From Chromatiales bacterium (lineage in GTDB: Bacteria > Pseudomonadota > Gammaproteobacteria > Granulosicoccales > Granulosicoccaceae), in NCBI GenBank assembly GCA_020631335.1, contig JAHDHK010000007.1:1-35958 (forward strand): a DNA stretch of 35,958 nucleotides. The letters run 5' to 3'. A model generated the notes under the pieces. The model was given only the letters and a program-made list of their open reading frames with translations, did not search any database and was not told where the DNA came from. The position numbers and the translations under genes were made by a program. Shown here one piece after another: positions 1 through 8,455 of the stretch (its first letter is position 1; the number at the start of each line of letters is the position of its first letter).

Positions 1-1794
1 GCTGCACTGGTGGCTTTTCCCGAGCTGGGTATCAGTGGTTATACCTGTGAAGACTTGTTTTTCAATCAGGATATGGTAGAACAGTGCGAACAGGCGGTTG
101 CCAGAGTGGCGCAAGCCAGTGGCGAGCGTACCCTGGTGGTTGGAGCGCCATACAGGTTGCCGGACGGGCGTTTGATCAATGCCGCATTTGTCTGTCAGCA
201 GAACCGCGTGGTGGGGGCGGTGCCGAAAACCTCCAACCCCAACTATGGTGAGTTCTACGATAAGCGCTGGTTTGTATCCGGTAGCGACATAGACGTTGGT
301 ATCGACAGTCCGTTGCTGGGTAGCTTCCAGGTGTCGTGCAGGCAGCTGTTTCTGCTTGGGCACACGCGTTTCGGTATCGAGATATGTGAAGACCTGTGGC
401 ACCCGGCACCGCCTTACGTCAGCCACGTGCTGGCCGGCGCAGAACTGATAGTGAATCTGTCTGCCAGTAATGAACTGGTTTCCAAGGCGGATTACCGGCG
501 CGATCTGGTTCGAATGGCCAGTGCTCAGGGGGTTTGTGCCTATCTGTACGCATCTGCCGGTCCTACCGAGTCAACCCGTGATATCGTTTTCGGCGGCCAT
601 CATTTGTTTGCCGAGAACGGCGTGCTGCTGCAGGAGTCGGAACGCTTTTCACTGCATGGCTCTCAACTTGTTGCAGAGATGGACTGGCAACAACTCAGGC
701 ACGATCGCACCCGGAACAACACCTTTGCGTCGGCCACACGCCCGCAGGGTTATCGTAGCAGCGGCACATCCAGTGAGATTGTGTTGAATCAACTGGCCAG
801 ACAATACCGTGCACATCCGTTTGTTCCTGACGATGAGCATGAATTCTCCGCCCGGGCTGTTGATATTATGAGAATTCAGGCAACGGGGCTTGCGCGCAGA
901 ATGATCGCTTCTCATGCCCGCTCCCTGGTGCTCGGTTTATCCGGCGGGCTCGACTCCACACTGGCGTTACTTGTGTGTATTGAAACTCTCGATATTCTTG
1001 AACTTGAAGCCGACACGCTGCAGGTGATCACGATGCCGGGTCCTGCCACCAGTGAACACACCTTGCAAAGTGCCCGTATGCTTGCCGCAGCGGCAAACGC
1101 AAACCTGATCGAAATAAATATCGATAAAGCCGTGCAACAACATTTGTCCGATCTTGATCATCAGGGAGATCATGATGTGGTATTCGAAAACGCACAGGCC
1201 CGTGAGCGCACCCAGTTATTATTTGATATGGCCAATAAGTCGCAAGGCATTGTAGTTGGCACCGGCGACTTGTCCGAGCTGGCACTGGGGTGGTGTACCT
1301 ACAATGCTGATCACATGTCGAGTTACAACGTGAATGTCAGTGTGCCCAAGACCCTGGTCAAGTATCTATGTAGATGGTATGCGAAACATAAAGCGAATGA
1401 AGCACTCGGGGAGGCACTTGTCCGTGTGTTGGAAACACCGATTTCGCCTGAGCTTGTGCCATCGGATGACGATAACATTGCGCAGGAAACAGAGTCTATT
1501 ATCGGCCCCTATGAGCTGCATGATTTCTTTATCTATCACTATATGCGTAATGGTTTCGGTGCTGAAAAAATTTATCACCTCGCGCTTCGGGCATTTGACG
1601 ATAAGTATGATTCAAACACAGTAAAAAAATGGCTGAAACTTTTTTACCGGCGTTTTTATACCCAGCAATTTAAAAGAAGTACGTTGCCGGCAGGTCCAAA
1701 GGTAGGCAGTGTCAGTTTGTCTCCACGCGGGGACTGGCGTATGCCGGATGAAGCGAATGCAGACGCAGTGATCGCGCTGATTGATGCTTTATAG
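1..1794 (+). CDS. nadE: Glutamine-dependent NAD(+) synthetase, 5'-truncated by window edge
   Basis: This enzyme makes NAD+ from deamido-NAD, ATP and glutamine in the cytosol. The reading frame is open from base 1, and the family normally starts some 40-50 residues earlier, so the GTG at base 10 is an internal Val and not the start. Numbering from that Val, the N-terminal nitrilase-type glutaminase domain shows the catalytic triad: Glu5 in AFPELGISGYT, Lys73 in VPKTSNP, and Cys126 in GIEICEDLW. The C-terminal synthetase domain has the ATP-pyrophosphatase P-loop SGGLDS at 311-316 and GTGDLSELALGW further on. The two-domain length is typical of bacterial NadE enzymes that use glutamine rather than ammonia. 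The stop codon is followed directly, with no gap, by the ATG of the next gene, so the two are probably cotranscribed. Confidence 0.95.
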   Translation, partial: AALVAFPELGISGYTCEDLFFNQDMVEQCEQAVARVAQASGERTLVVGAPYRLPDGRLINAAFVCQQNRVVGAVPKTSNPNYGEFYDKRWFVSGSDIDVGIDSPLLGSFQVSCRQLFLLGHTRFGIEICEDLWHPAPPYVSHVLAGAELIVNLSASNELVSKADYRRDLVRMASAQGVCAYLYASAGPTESTRDIVFGGHHLFAENGVLLQESERFSLHGSQLVAEMDWQQLRHDRTRNNTFASATRPQGYRSSGTSSEIVLNQLARQYRAHPFVPDDEHEFSARAVDIMRIQATGLARRMIASHARSLVLGLSGGLDSTLALLVCIETLDILELEADTLQVITMPGPATSEHTLQSARMLAAAANANLIEINIDKAVQQHLSDLDHQGDHDVVFENAQARERTQLLFDMANKSQGIVVGTGDLSELALGWCTYNADHMSSYNVNVSVPKTLVKYLCRWYAKHKANEALGEALVRVLETPISPELVPSDDDNIAQETESIIGPYELHDFFIYHYMRNGFGAEKIYHLALRAFDDKYDSNTVKKWLKLFYRRFYTQQFKRSTLPAGPKVGSVSLSPRGDWRMPDEANADAVIALIDAL

Positions 1795-2937
1795 ATGAAC
1801 GCAAACACTGATAACGTAGTGATTGATTCGCACTTTGATGGTGGCAATATTCGCCGCTTGCAAAGTGATGACGACAATGTCATCCGCCTGTCTATAGAAC
1901 CGGATGCCGGGGGTCAATTCTTCCAGTGGTTTTTCTTTCGTGTCGTCGCACCGCGCAACACAGAATACCGTTTCCAAATCGAAAATGCTGCTGGTAGTTC
2001 TTATCCGGGCGGCTGGGAAAACTATCGTGTTGTCGTATCCAGTGACTTTAAGCAATGGGTGCGACGCGACGCCCGTTACGATGGCAGGTCACTGTCATTT
2101 GATATCTGTTCACCTGGTGATGTTACCTGGGTAGCGTATTTTGCGCCGTATACGCTGCATCAGCATCAACAGCTGATCACTCGATGTGCATCATGTGCCG
2201 GAGTAAATTTAACTGTGCTCGGCACGACTGTTGACGGTCGCAGTATTGATGCTCTGACAATCGGCGACCCCGACAAGCAACTGAAAATATGGACGATCGC
2301 GCGTCAGCATCCCGGTGAGACGATGGCCCAGTGGTGGATGGAGGGGTATCTTGATCGATTATGTGACGGCAACGATCCACTGGTAAATGCATTGCTAGAT
2401 AAAGCGGTGTTTTATGTGGTGCCCAACATGAATCCTGATGGCAGTTACCGGGGTTATCTGCGAACCAATGCCGCTGGAGTGAATCTTAATCGCGAATGGA
2501 ATGAGCCATCACGGCAGCATTCGCCCGAAGTGTTTTACGTACGTAAAATGATGCAGGAAACCGGTGTCAGCTTCAGCCTGGATGTCCACGGCGATGAAGC
2601 TCTGCCATACAACTTTGTGGCCGGTACCGAAGGTACCGCATCATGGAATGATCATCGATCCGAATTGCAAGATGCTTTTAAACAGAATTGGCAGTCGATT
2701 AATTCTGACTTTCAGACACAGGTCGGTTATCCGCTTACACCTGCCGGTCGAGCCAATTACGGAATTTGCAGCAACTACGTTGCAGAACATTTTGACTGCC
2801 TGGCCCTGACGCTTGAGATGCCGTTTAAAGATACCGAGCTGACTCCGGATGAGCATGAAGGTTGGTCTGTTTCACGCTCAAAAATGCTGGGCAGCACTTT
2901 CCTTGATGCACTTGATGGGATTATTGACCGGCTGTAG
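1795..2937 (+). CDS. M14-family zinc carboxypeptidase, cytosolic carboxypeptidase (CCP/Nna1) type
   Basis: Predicted zinc metallocarboxypeptidase of 380 residues with no signal peptide. Zinc ligands are visible as His172 and Glu175 (ARQHPGET) and His265 (LDVHGDE); substrate-binding Asn/Arg lie in GVNLNREW (232-233), and the likely catalytic Glu341 is in ALTLEMPFKD. Residues about 10-125 form a beta-rich region with FFFRV, YRFQIENA and WVAYFAPYT, which resembles the N-terminal domain of cytosolic carboxypeptidases. Eukaryotic CCPs trim C-terminal glutamates from tubulin; the bacterial substrate is not known to me. The ATG begins on the base after the nadE stop, implying translational coupling. 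It ends 9 bp from the convergent ybaK stop. Family assignment is firm; substrate is open. Confidence 0.88.
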   Translation: MNANTDNVVIDSHFDGGNIRRLQSDDDNVIRLSIEPDAGGQFFQWFFFRVVAPRNTEYRFQIENAAGSSYPGGWENYRVVVSSDFKQWVRRDARYDGRSLSFDICSPGDVTWVAYFAPYTLHQHQQLITRCASCAGVNLTVLGTTVDGRSIDALTIGDPDKQLKIWTIARQHPGETMAQWWMEGYLDRLCDGNDPLVNALLDKAVFYVVPNMNPDGSYRGYLRTNAAGVNLNREWNEPSRQHSPEVFYVRKMMQETGVSFSLDVHGDEALPYNFVAGTEGTASWNDHRSELQDAFKQNWQSINSDFQTQVGYPLTPAGRANYGICSNYVAEHFDCLALTLEMPFKDTELTPDEHEGWSVSRSKMLGSTFLDALDGIIDRL

Positions 2938-2946
2938 CAATACCCG

Positions 2947-3420
2947 TTATTTTGCAAGCGCGCAGTAGCGGGCGTCGAGCAGATCCAGTAAGTCATCAGG
3001 GGCAAGTTCGAGTTGTAACCCGCGCTTGCCTCCACTGATAAAAATTGACGGGTATTCCGCGGCACGCTGATCGATAAGGGTAATGTATTTTTGCTTTTGT
3101 CCCAATGGACTGATACCCCCGATCACATAACCGGTGCTGCGTTGAGCCTGTTGAGGGTCTGCCATTACTGCTTTGCGGCCATTACAGGCGGCTGCCAGTT
3201 TTTTAAGGTCCAGCTGATCGGTCACAGCCACCAGTGCCACCGCCGGGCTGCGCGTGTTGCCGTCGATGATACCTATGAGTGTTTTAAAAACCTGGCCTGT
3301 GTCCTGCCCGAGTGCTTTCGCTGCATGCTCGCCGAAGTGACGGAGTTCTTCGCCGGCGTCGTAGTGTCTGATCTGATAGTCAACCTTGTGCCGGTCGAGT
3401 AATTTGATTGCCGGTGTCAT
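2947..3420 (-). CDS. ybaK: Cys-tRNA(Pro)/Cys-tRNA(Cys) deacylase, YbaK/EbsC family
   Basis: A single-domain trans-editing factor of 157 residues that hydrolyses Cys mischarged on tRNA(Pro), a product of prolyl-tRNA synthetase misactivation. Family features visible are the N-terminal TPAIKLLDRHKVDYQIRHYD, the segment QVFKTLIGIIDG holding the catalytic-type Lys, the central VALVAVTDQLDLKKLAAACN, and the C-terminal GYVIGGISPLGQKQ and IFISGGKRGLQLELAPDDLL. Length matches the usual 155-160 residues. It is convergent with the carboxypeptidase gene and has no operon partner. Confidence 0.93.
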   Translation of the reverse strand: MTPAIKLLDRHKVDYQIRHYDAGEELRHFGEHAAKALGQDTGQVFKTLIGIIDGNTRSPAVALVAVTDQLDLKKLAAACNGRKAVMADPQQAQRSTGYVIGGISPLGQKQKYITLIDQRAAEYPSIFISGGKRGLQLELAPDDLLDLLDARYCALAK

Positions 3421-3569
3421 TGCAGTAATTGATAAATAGCGCTCAACCTATCTCACTTTGCGCAGTGTGTCACGGCTGTGCCTTGTTTTGTATAGTCAAA
3501 CTGCGTGCACTGTCTATTACTTCATCATAGCTTCAGGGCATGATTACAGGCTGATCACTTTTGTTTGTG

Positions 3570-3776
3570 CTAATCGAATGATCTGTGGTTAAAAACAGCG
3601 ATGGGGCTATCGCTACTGGCTTTTAAAACTGCCGGACGCAACTCAGCTTGACGGGATTTCGGTGCGCTGGCAAACCCACGGGTAAACTGCAGTTCAATCT
3701 GCAGACAGGGACTGGTGCGGGCTGACACCACAGTTAAAACAGCCGTTGGTTCGGGTGCTGTCGGTTTATCGATCAT
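3570..3776 (-). CDS. Possible small hypothetical protein
   Basis: A 68-codon reading frame beginning at an ATG (MIDKPTAPEPTAVL) in the otherwise empty gap between ybaK and lptM. Codon choice resembles neighbouring genes (CTG, CGT, AAA, GCC frequent), the only reason to list it. There is no clear Shine-Dalgarno sequence, no recognised domain and no membrane segment. Many gammaproteobacteria have cyaY (frataxin) in this position and orientation, but this product does not resemble CyaY. The frame stays open further upstream to a TTG at 3812. It may well be spurious. Confidence 0.22.
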   Translation of the reverse strand: MIDKPTAPEPTAVLTVVSARTSPCLQIELQFTRGFASAPKSRQAELRPAVLKASSDSPIAVFNHRSFD

Positions 3777-3825
3777 TTTGAATGCGATACACCTGATTCT
3801 TGTTAAACGCAATAATTAAGCAGTT

Positions 3826-3856
3826 CAGATTGAATCTGTCTCGATGTTGATATACT
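3826..3856 (+). promoter_or_regulatory. Candidate promoter and palindrome upstream of lptM
   Basis: A -10-like TATACT at 3851-3856 lies 15 bp after a -35-like TTGAAT at 3830-3835. The -35 overlaps a perfect inverted repeat, CAGATT-G-AATCTG (3826-3838). If transcription starts near 3863, the gene must use the ATG at 3874 or the GTG at 3883 and not the ATG at 3844. Spacing is short, so confidence is modest. Confidence 0.3.
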
Positions 3857-3873
3857 GCATTATTGCCGGATGG

Positions 3874-4116
3874 ATGATTGATGTGAAAAAAATACTCTCT
3901 ATAAGTTCTGTGTTACTGATAACCTCGGTGCTGGTAACCACAGGCTGTGGTTTTAAATCAGATTTGTACTTACCTAACCGGGCAGATTCTATATCTCAGC
4001 TCGATGCACCTGAGTTGCCACCACTGCCTTCGCTTGAAGATTTGAGTAACCCGGGTGTACCGATTGAAATACCACCGCTGAGTGAAGAGCTGCCCCTGAA
4101 ACAGAAGAAGAAATGA
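3874..4116 (+). CDS. lptM: LptM (YifL)-type lipoprotein
   Basis: Small lipoprotein of about 80 residues. A hydrophobic leader ends in the lipobox VTTGC (Cys25 from this start), followed at once by GFKSDLYLP, which matches the LptM signature CG-x-KGPLYLP. In E. coli LptM joins the LptDE translocon and helps it mature for lipopolysaccharide export. The rest is Pro- and Leu-rich and ends in a Lys tail. The ATG at 3874 is chosen because a candidate -10 at 3851 makes the upstream ATG at 3844 unlikely; GTG at 3883 (MKKILS...) is an equally good signal-peptide start. Its stop overlaps the lysA ATG (ATGA), the gene pair order seen in Pseudomonas-like gammaproteobacteria. Confidence 0.8.
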   Translation: MIDVKKILSISSVLLITSVLVTTGCGFKSDLYLPNRADSISQLDAPELPPLPSLEDLSNPGVPIEIPPLSEELPLKQKKK

Positions 4117-5360
4117 GCGGATTTGAACGCAGAAACGGCGAATTATTTGTTGAGTCTGTATCGTGCCAGTCATTGGCACAGCAGTACGGTACACCACTAT
4201 TTGTTTACTCCCGTGCGGCGATAGAACAGTCCTGGAAAGCCTTTGATGCAGCACTAGGTGACCGGCCTCATCTGGTGTGCTATGCGATGAAGGCGAACTC
4301 GAATATCGCCTTATTGCAGGTGCTTGCCGGTTTGGGTTCGGGGTTTGATATTGTCTCCGGCGGTGAGCTGAAAAGAGTTGAGGCAGCCGGTGGAGATCTC
4401 AAAAAAGTAGTGTTTTCCGGTGTTGGAAAAACCCGCGATGAAATGGCCATGGCGCTGGAAGCCGGGATCCTGTGCTTTAACGTCGAATCAATGGACGAAA
4501 TCGGAGAGTTGGCTGAAGTGGCAGCAGCGCATGGTGTTATCGCGCCTGTGTCAGTGCGTGTTAATCCGGACGTGGATGCCAAAACCCACCCTTACATCTC
4601 CACCGGCCTCAAAGATAACAAGTTCGGTATCGCCTTTGACGATGCGCAGAATGCGTATCGCCGAATCGCTGATTCAGCGTCACTGAACGTGATCGGAATG
4701 GACTGTCATATTGGTTCTCAGCTGACCGATATCGCGCCCTACCAGGATGCACTGAGCCGATTACTGGCGCTGTGTGATTTGCTGGAATCACAGGATATTG
4801 TGCTGAAACATCTCGACCTGGGTGGTGGTCAGGGCATTCGCTATAAAGATGAAGAAACTTTGAATCTTGATGCATGGGCGGCGGCGATGTTTCAAGAAAT
4901 AGGCGATCGAAACTATGAAATCATTGTTGAACCGGGCCGCAGTATCGTTGGCAATGCCGGTGCTCTGCTGACCAGCGTCAACGCCATCAAGCCGGGCGAA
5001 CATAAAAATTTTGCAATAGTCGATGCGGCAATGAACGATTTAATACGCCCGGCGCTCTACAGTGCCTGGCAGGAGATTGTGCCTGTCGTTGAGTCATCAG
5101 AGCCACAGAAACTCTATGATGTCGTCGGGCCGGTATGCGAATCTGCGGATTTCCTCGGTAAGGAACGGGAACTGGCGATTGAAAAAAATGACTTACTGGC
5201 GATTTTGTCCGCTGGTGCCTATAGCTTTTGTATGAGCTCGAATTACAACTCCCGTCCGCGTGCTGCGGAGGTCATGGTGGATGGAGATACGGCTCATCTG
5301 ATCCGGCAACGTGAGAGCCTGGAGTCGCTCTATGCGTCTGAGTCGCTGATCGCCAGCTAA
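4113..5360 (+). CDS. lysA: Diaminopimelate decarboxylase
   Basis: PLP enzyme that decarboxylates meso-diaminopimelate to L-lysine, the last step of lysine synthesis. It has 415 residues, a normal length. The fold III (alanine racemase-like) barrel carries the PLP lysine Lys60 in CYAMKANSN, followed by GSGFDIVSGGEL, the His motif MDCHIGSQ, the phosphate-binding GGGQGIRY and EPGRSIVGNAG. The C-terminal domain has GPVCESADFLGKER, whose Cys completes the active site of the dimer partner, and ends with GAYSFCMSSNYNSRPRAAEV. The ATG overlaps the lptM stop by 4 bases, so the two are translationally coupled. dapF, which makes its substrate, lies downstream after a gap of about 500 bp. Confidence 0.97.
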   Translation: MSGFERRNGELFVESVSCQSLAQQYGTPLFVYSRAAIEQSWKAFDAALGDRPHLVCYAMKANSNIALLQVLAGLGSGFDIVSGGELKRVEAAGGDLKKVVFSGVGKTRDEMAMALEAGILCFNVESMDEIGELAEVAAAHGVIAPVSVRVNPDVDAKTHPYISTGLKDNKFGIAFDDAQNAYRRIADSASLNVIGMDCHIGSQLTDIAPYQDALSRLLALCDLLESQDIVLKHLDLGGGQGIRYKDEETLNLDAWAAAMFQEIGDRNYEIIVEPGRSIVGNAGALLTSVNAIKPGEHKNFAIVDAAMNDLIRPALYSAWQEIVPVVESSEPQKLYDVVGPVCESADFLGKERELAIEKNDLLAILSAGAYSFCMSSNYNSRPRAAEVMVDGDTAHLIRQRESLESLYASESLIAS

Positions 5361-5625
5361 GCCCTCTTGCAGAACCTGCCGGGTGTGGTGACAACCTGAT
5401 ACTGCTTTCAACCCCCGCCGCATAAACAGTGGGGTGTCGCGCAGCATCGACTTCCAAACCACCGGTAACGGCTAACCATTGCTGGCCATATTGCCCGGCA
5501 GTTCGTGCAGGCTGCCTGTCTCTTAAACCCTCCCTCAAATTAGTGCGCCTGCGCATATATTTTCCATCCGCGCTGGCGTTTAGCGCTTTTGCTAACCCCT
5601 CTAAAAATTTTTGTTCACCGGACAT
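5272..5625 (-). CDS. Possible hypothetical protein antisense to the lysA 3' end
   Basis: A 117-codon reverse-strand frame beginning MSGEQKFLEGLAKALN that covers most of the 5361-5776 gap and overlaps the last 89 bases of lysA. I recognise no domain. The first 35 residues look like an amphipathic helix rich in Lys, Arg and Leu, while the C-terminal third is low-complexity and lies partly in lysA antisense. No good Shine-Dalgarno precedes the ATG. It could be a real small gene, a decayed one or chance; nothing else in the gap looks coding. Confidence 0.2.
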   Translation of the reverse strand: MSGEQKFLEGLAKALNASADGKYMRRRTNLREGLRDRQPARTAGQYGQQWLAVTGGLEVDAARHPTVYAAGVESSIRLSPHPAGSARGLSWRSATQTHRATPGSHVAGSDEPYLHPP

Positions 5626-5743
5626 GTTAATCCCGGGCTGACCGCTAATCGCCTGATTTACAGAAAAATCCTTGTTCTGTTCTATGGTTAGCGGATAGTC
5701 GCGGTCGTTTTTAGTTGATTCATCTGGTTAACGATTCTTACAA

Positions 5744-5791
5744 AAAGTAAAAAAAACAACAATCTAATCGTTAAAGGTGATTTTTTACTTT
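5744..5791. repeat. 11-bp inverted repeat upstream of dapF
   Basis: Perfect arms AAAGTAAAAAA (5744-5754) and TTTTTTACTTT (5781-5791) are separated by 26 bp in an AT-rich stretch just before dapF. The long spacer and A/T-only arms argue against a standard terminator. It could be a regulator site or a flexible promoter region. Confidence 0.4.
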
Positions 5792-5857
5792 AACATTCCG
5801 CGCACAACGTTCAGGCGGCACTGCCCGTCGATGGCGATCGAAATCACGGTGCTGCGG

Positions 5858-6685
5858 ATGCCAATTGAGTTCACCAAAATGCACGGTATTGGCAACGACT
5901 TTATTGTGATCAATGCCCTGTCCGGGCCAATGCCCTTGGATACAGATGCGATCAGGCGGCTGTCGCACCGGCGTTTCGGTATCGGGTTTGATCAGTTACT
6001 GGTGGTAGAACCGTCAACGAGCAAGGACGCGGAGTTCAACTATCGGATCTTCAACGCTGATGGCGGGGAAGTTGAAAACTGCGGTAATGGTGCAAGGTGT
6101 TTTGCCCGTTTTGTCAGGGACAAAGGTCTGACCACCAGCGAGCGTATTCCGGTGATGACTTCCACAGGGCTGATGACGCTTGCTGTGCTTGCAGACGGAC
6201 AGGTGACGGTATCAATGGATACCCCACGCCTGCACCCGGATGAGGTGCCCTTTATCGCTGATGCCGAGGCTAGTTATTACCAGCTCGAAGTCGACGGTGA
6301 ATGTGTGCAGGTCGGTGTAGCGTCCATCGGAAATCCGCATGTGGTGCTACAGGTTGATTCAGTGGATGAAGCTCCGCTGGAAAAAATCGGGCCTTTAGTT
6401 GAGTCACATCAGCGCTTTCCCGAGCGGGTCAATGTCGGGTTTATGCAAGTGATGCAGCCGGACGAAATAGCACTTCGCGTTTTTGAACGAGGAGTGGGTG
6501 AAACACTGGCGTGCGGCACGGGGGCTTGCGCGGCGGTGGCGGTAGGTATCAATCAGGGATTGCTGGATCGCGAGGTCACAGTACATCTCAGAGGCGGTGA
6601 TCTCAATGTGCACTGGGCGGATAAGCAGGCACCGGTACTGATGACCGGCCCGTGTGAAACAGTTTTTGAAGGCAGACTAGAATAA
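5858..6685 (+). CDS. dapF: Diaminopimelate epimerase
   Basis: Converts LL- to meso-diaminopimelate, needed for lysine and peptidoglycan. From this start the protein has 275 residues, typical of the family. The two-base mechanism cysteines are both present: Cys75 in ENCGNGARC and the second in GETLACGTGAC. Other conserved pieces are TKMHGIGNDF at the N-terminus, IFNADGGE and ASIGNPHVV. The ATG at 5858 is chosen because MPIEFTKMHG aligns with the usual N-terminus; in-frame ATGs at 5831 and 5777 would add residues without family similarity, and no Shine-Dalgarno clearly decides. The TAA overlaps the next ATG (TAATG), so dapF and the DUF484 gene are coupled. Confidence 0.95.
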   Translation: MPIEFTKMHGIGNDFIVINALSGPMPLDTDAIRRLSHRRFGIGFDQLLVVEPSTSKDAEFNYRIFNADGGEVENCGNGARCFARFVRDKGLTTSERIPVMTSTGLMTLAVLADGQVTVSMDTPRLHPDEVPFIADAEASYYQLEVDGECVQVGVASIGNPHVVLQVDSVDEAPLEKIGPLVESHQRFPERVNVGFMQVMQPDEIALRVFERGVGETLACGTGACAAVAVGINQGLLDREVTVHLRGGDLNVHWADKQAPVLMTGPCETVFEGRLE

Positions 6686-7428
6686 TGATAAGCAACAAAC
6701 AAAGAGCGTATGCCGATAATCAACATTTCGATTACATCGAGAAAGTTGCTGAACAGGACGGACAGGTTGTTGCTTATTTGCGCAGCAGTCCCGATTTCTT
6801 CTCTCGCAACCCGCAGCTTCTGATGGAAATTGAAGTACCGCACTACGAGCGTGGCGCGGTATCACTGGTGGAAAAGCGCATGGCGCTGCATCGCGAGCAG
6901 TATGACGATCTGCGTGAGCGTCTCAGTGAAATTGTCGATGTCGCACACCGCAACGATTACCTTGCGGATTTGCTCCATGAGTATTCGATGTCACTAATCG
7001 GTGCTGAATCTATTGCCGATGTGCTGGAGATTACCCGTACAACCCTGATAACCCGGCTGAACTGCAGTGAATCCAAAACGGTGATACTCCGCAATGAAGT
7101 GGTAGAACTTTGTCTGGATGAAGATATAGATAACGTTGTGGTTGCTGATGCCACTGACTATGTATCACTTGCAGATTGTCATGTGAGAAGTTCCGTGTAT
7201 TGTGGTCCGGCAACACCGGCACGAATCGCCCGTTTCTTTAATGATGCACAAACTGATATACGTTCAGTGGCAATAATCAGGCTTCAGCATCGTGGCTCCA
7301 ACGCACCGGATATAGGCTACCTGGCACTGGCCAGTGATGACAAAAAGCGTTTTGCTCCGCACATGGCAACAGACTTTTTACAGAGATTCGGTGAGTTGCT
7401 GAGTGCCAGACTTGCAGTCTTCTATTGA
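6685..7428 (+). CDS. DUF484 (GAF-like) family protein
   Basis: A 247-residue cytosolic protein of the DUF484 family, known between dapF and xerC in many gammaproteobacteria (YigA in E. coli). Recognisable parts are the N-terminal QVVAYLRSSPDFFSRNPQLL and VPHYERGAVSLVEKRMALHRE, then a helical linker, then a GAF-like domain from about residue 100 to the end, including GYLALASDDKKRFAPHMATDFLQRFGELL. Its molecular role is unknown; a ligand-sensing or scaffolding role is only inferred from the fold. It is translationally coupled to dapF and is followed 75 bp later by xerC. Confidence 0.9.
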   Translation: MISNKQRAYADNQHFDYIEKVAEQDGQVVAYLRSSPDFFSRNPQLLMEIEVPHYERGAVSLVEKRMALHREQYDDLRERLSEIVDVAHRNDYLADLLHEYSMSLIGAESIADVLEITRTTLITRLNCSESKTVILRNEVVELCLDEDIDNVVVADATDYVSLADCHVRSSVYCGPATPARIARFFNDAQTDIRSVAIIRLQHRGSNAPDIGYLALASDDKKRFAPHMATDFLQRFGELLSARLAVFY

Positions 7429-7503
7429 TAATGTAGTCTGGTTGACGTCAGTTGATGATTAACCGCCCAGAGAATAGATAATGCGGCCTGTATTGCGATT
7501 CCC

Positions 7504-8424
7504 ATGACGCAGGTGGTTGCTTTTGAGTCGGCAATTAATGAATTTTGTGAGTACCTGGAAGTACAGCGAAGGTACTCGCCACATACGATAAAAAATTATC
7601 GGCGTGATCTCAACGCGGTGGTGGTGTCTCTAAAAGACATGAAAGTCTCGAATTGGGCGGAGGCCAACGCATTTAATATGCGTAAGGTTATCGCGGGACA
7701 ACATGCGCAGGGATTGTCCGGTCGTAGCTTGTCCCGCCGGCTATCATCGGTCAGGTCATTGTTCACCTATTTAATCAGGCAGAAGCGCATTGAGGTTAAT
7801 CCTGTGGCGGAAGTCCCGGCGCCAAAAGATGAAAAAGGGTTGCCTGAAACACTGCAAATAGAAGAAATACAGCGGCTTTTTGCGCTGGAGGACGATAACG
7901 TTCTGCTGTTGCGTGACCGCGCTATTTTTGAATTGATCTATTCATCCGGGTTGCGATTGTCAGAGGTGGTACAACTGGACCTGGACAGTATCGATAAACC
8001 TCAGGCACAGGTCCGGGTCACAGGTAAGGGCAATAAAACCCGCATTCTGCCGATAGGAAAACCGGCGATGAAAGCGATCAAGCGCTGGACCGAGAAAAGG
8101 CAGGAGCTTGCCCGTGGTAACGGACAGGAAGCAGCACTTTTTATCAGTCGGCGTGGTACCAGAATTTCAACCCGCAGTATTCAACAGAGACTGAAAAACC
8201 TGGCGCTGCGCACCGGCATTGATCAGAACGTCTATCCACATTTGCTGCGACATTCGTTCGCCAGTCACCTGCTCGAGTCCAGTGGTGATCTGCGGGCCGT
8301 GCAGGAGTTGCTAGGGCATGCAGATATCAGTAGTACCCAGGTCTATACCCATCTGGATTTTCAGCATTTGGCCAAAGTCTACGAGAGAGCCCATCCCCGT
8401 GCGGTTAAAAAGGCTTTGAAATAG
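7504..8424 (+). CDS. xerC: Site-specific tyrosine recombinase XerC
   Basis: With XerD, XerC resolves chromosome dimers at the dif site. At 306 residues it has the normal length. The N-terminal SAM-like core-binding domain (about 5-95) includes VQRRYSPHTIKNYRRDL. The catalytic domain shows the full set: Arg151 (SSGLRLSEV), Lys175 (GKGNKTR), His246 and Arg249 (HLLRHSFASHLL), His272 (LGHADISSTQ) and nucleophile Tyr281 (VYTHLDF). Placement after dapF and DUF484 matches the chromosomal XerC locus, so this is not a mobile-element integrase. The usual next gene (a HAD hydrolase, yigB) is absent and a reverse-strand gene follows. The Shine-Dalgarno before the ATG is weak. Confidence 0.96.
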   Translation: MTQVVAFESAINEFCEYLEVQRRYSPHTIKNYRRDLNAVVVSLKDMKVSNWAEANAFNMRKVIAGQHAQGLSGRSLSRRLSSVRSLFTYLIRQKRIEVNPVAEVPAPKDEKGLPETLQIEEIQRLFALEDDNVLLLRDRAIFELIYSSGLRLSEVVQLDLDSIDKPQAQVRVTGKGNKTRILPIGKPAMKAIKRWTEKRQELARGNGQEAALFISRRGTRISTRSIQQRLKNLALRTGIDQNVYPHLLRHSFASHLLESSGDLRAVQELLGHADISSTQVYTHLDFQHLAKVYERAHPRAVKKALK

Positions 8425-8455
8425 TTGTTTCCGATTAACAATGCGCAGAAAATCA

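Noticed and set aside
7504-8424. Tyrosine recombinase as a mobile-element or integron integrase
   Set aside because: Its neighbours (dapF, DUF484) and length are those of chromosomal XerC; no attachment repeats or cargo genes are seen.
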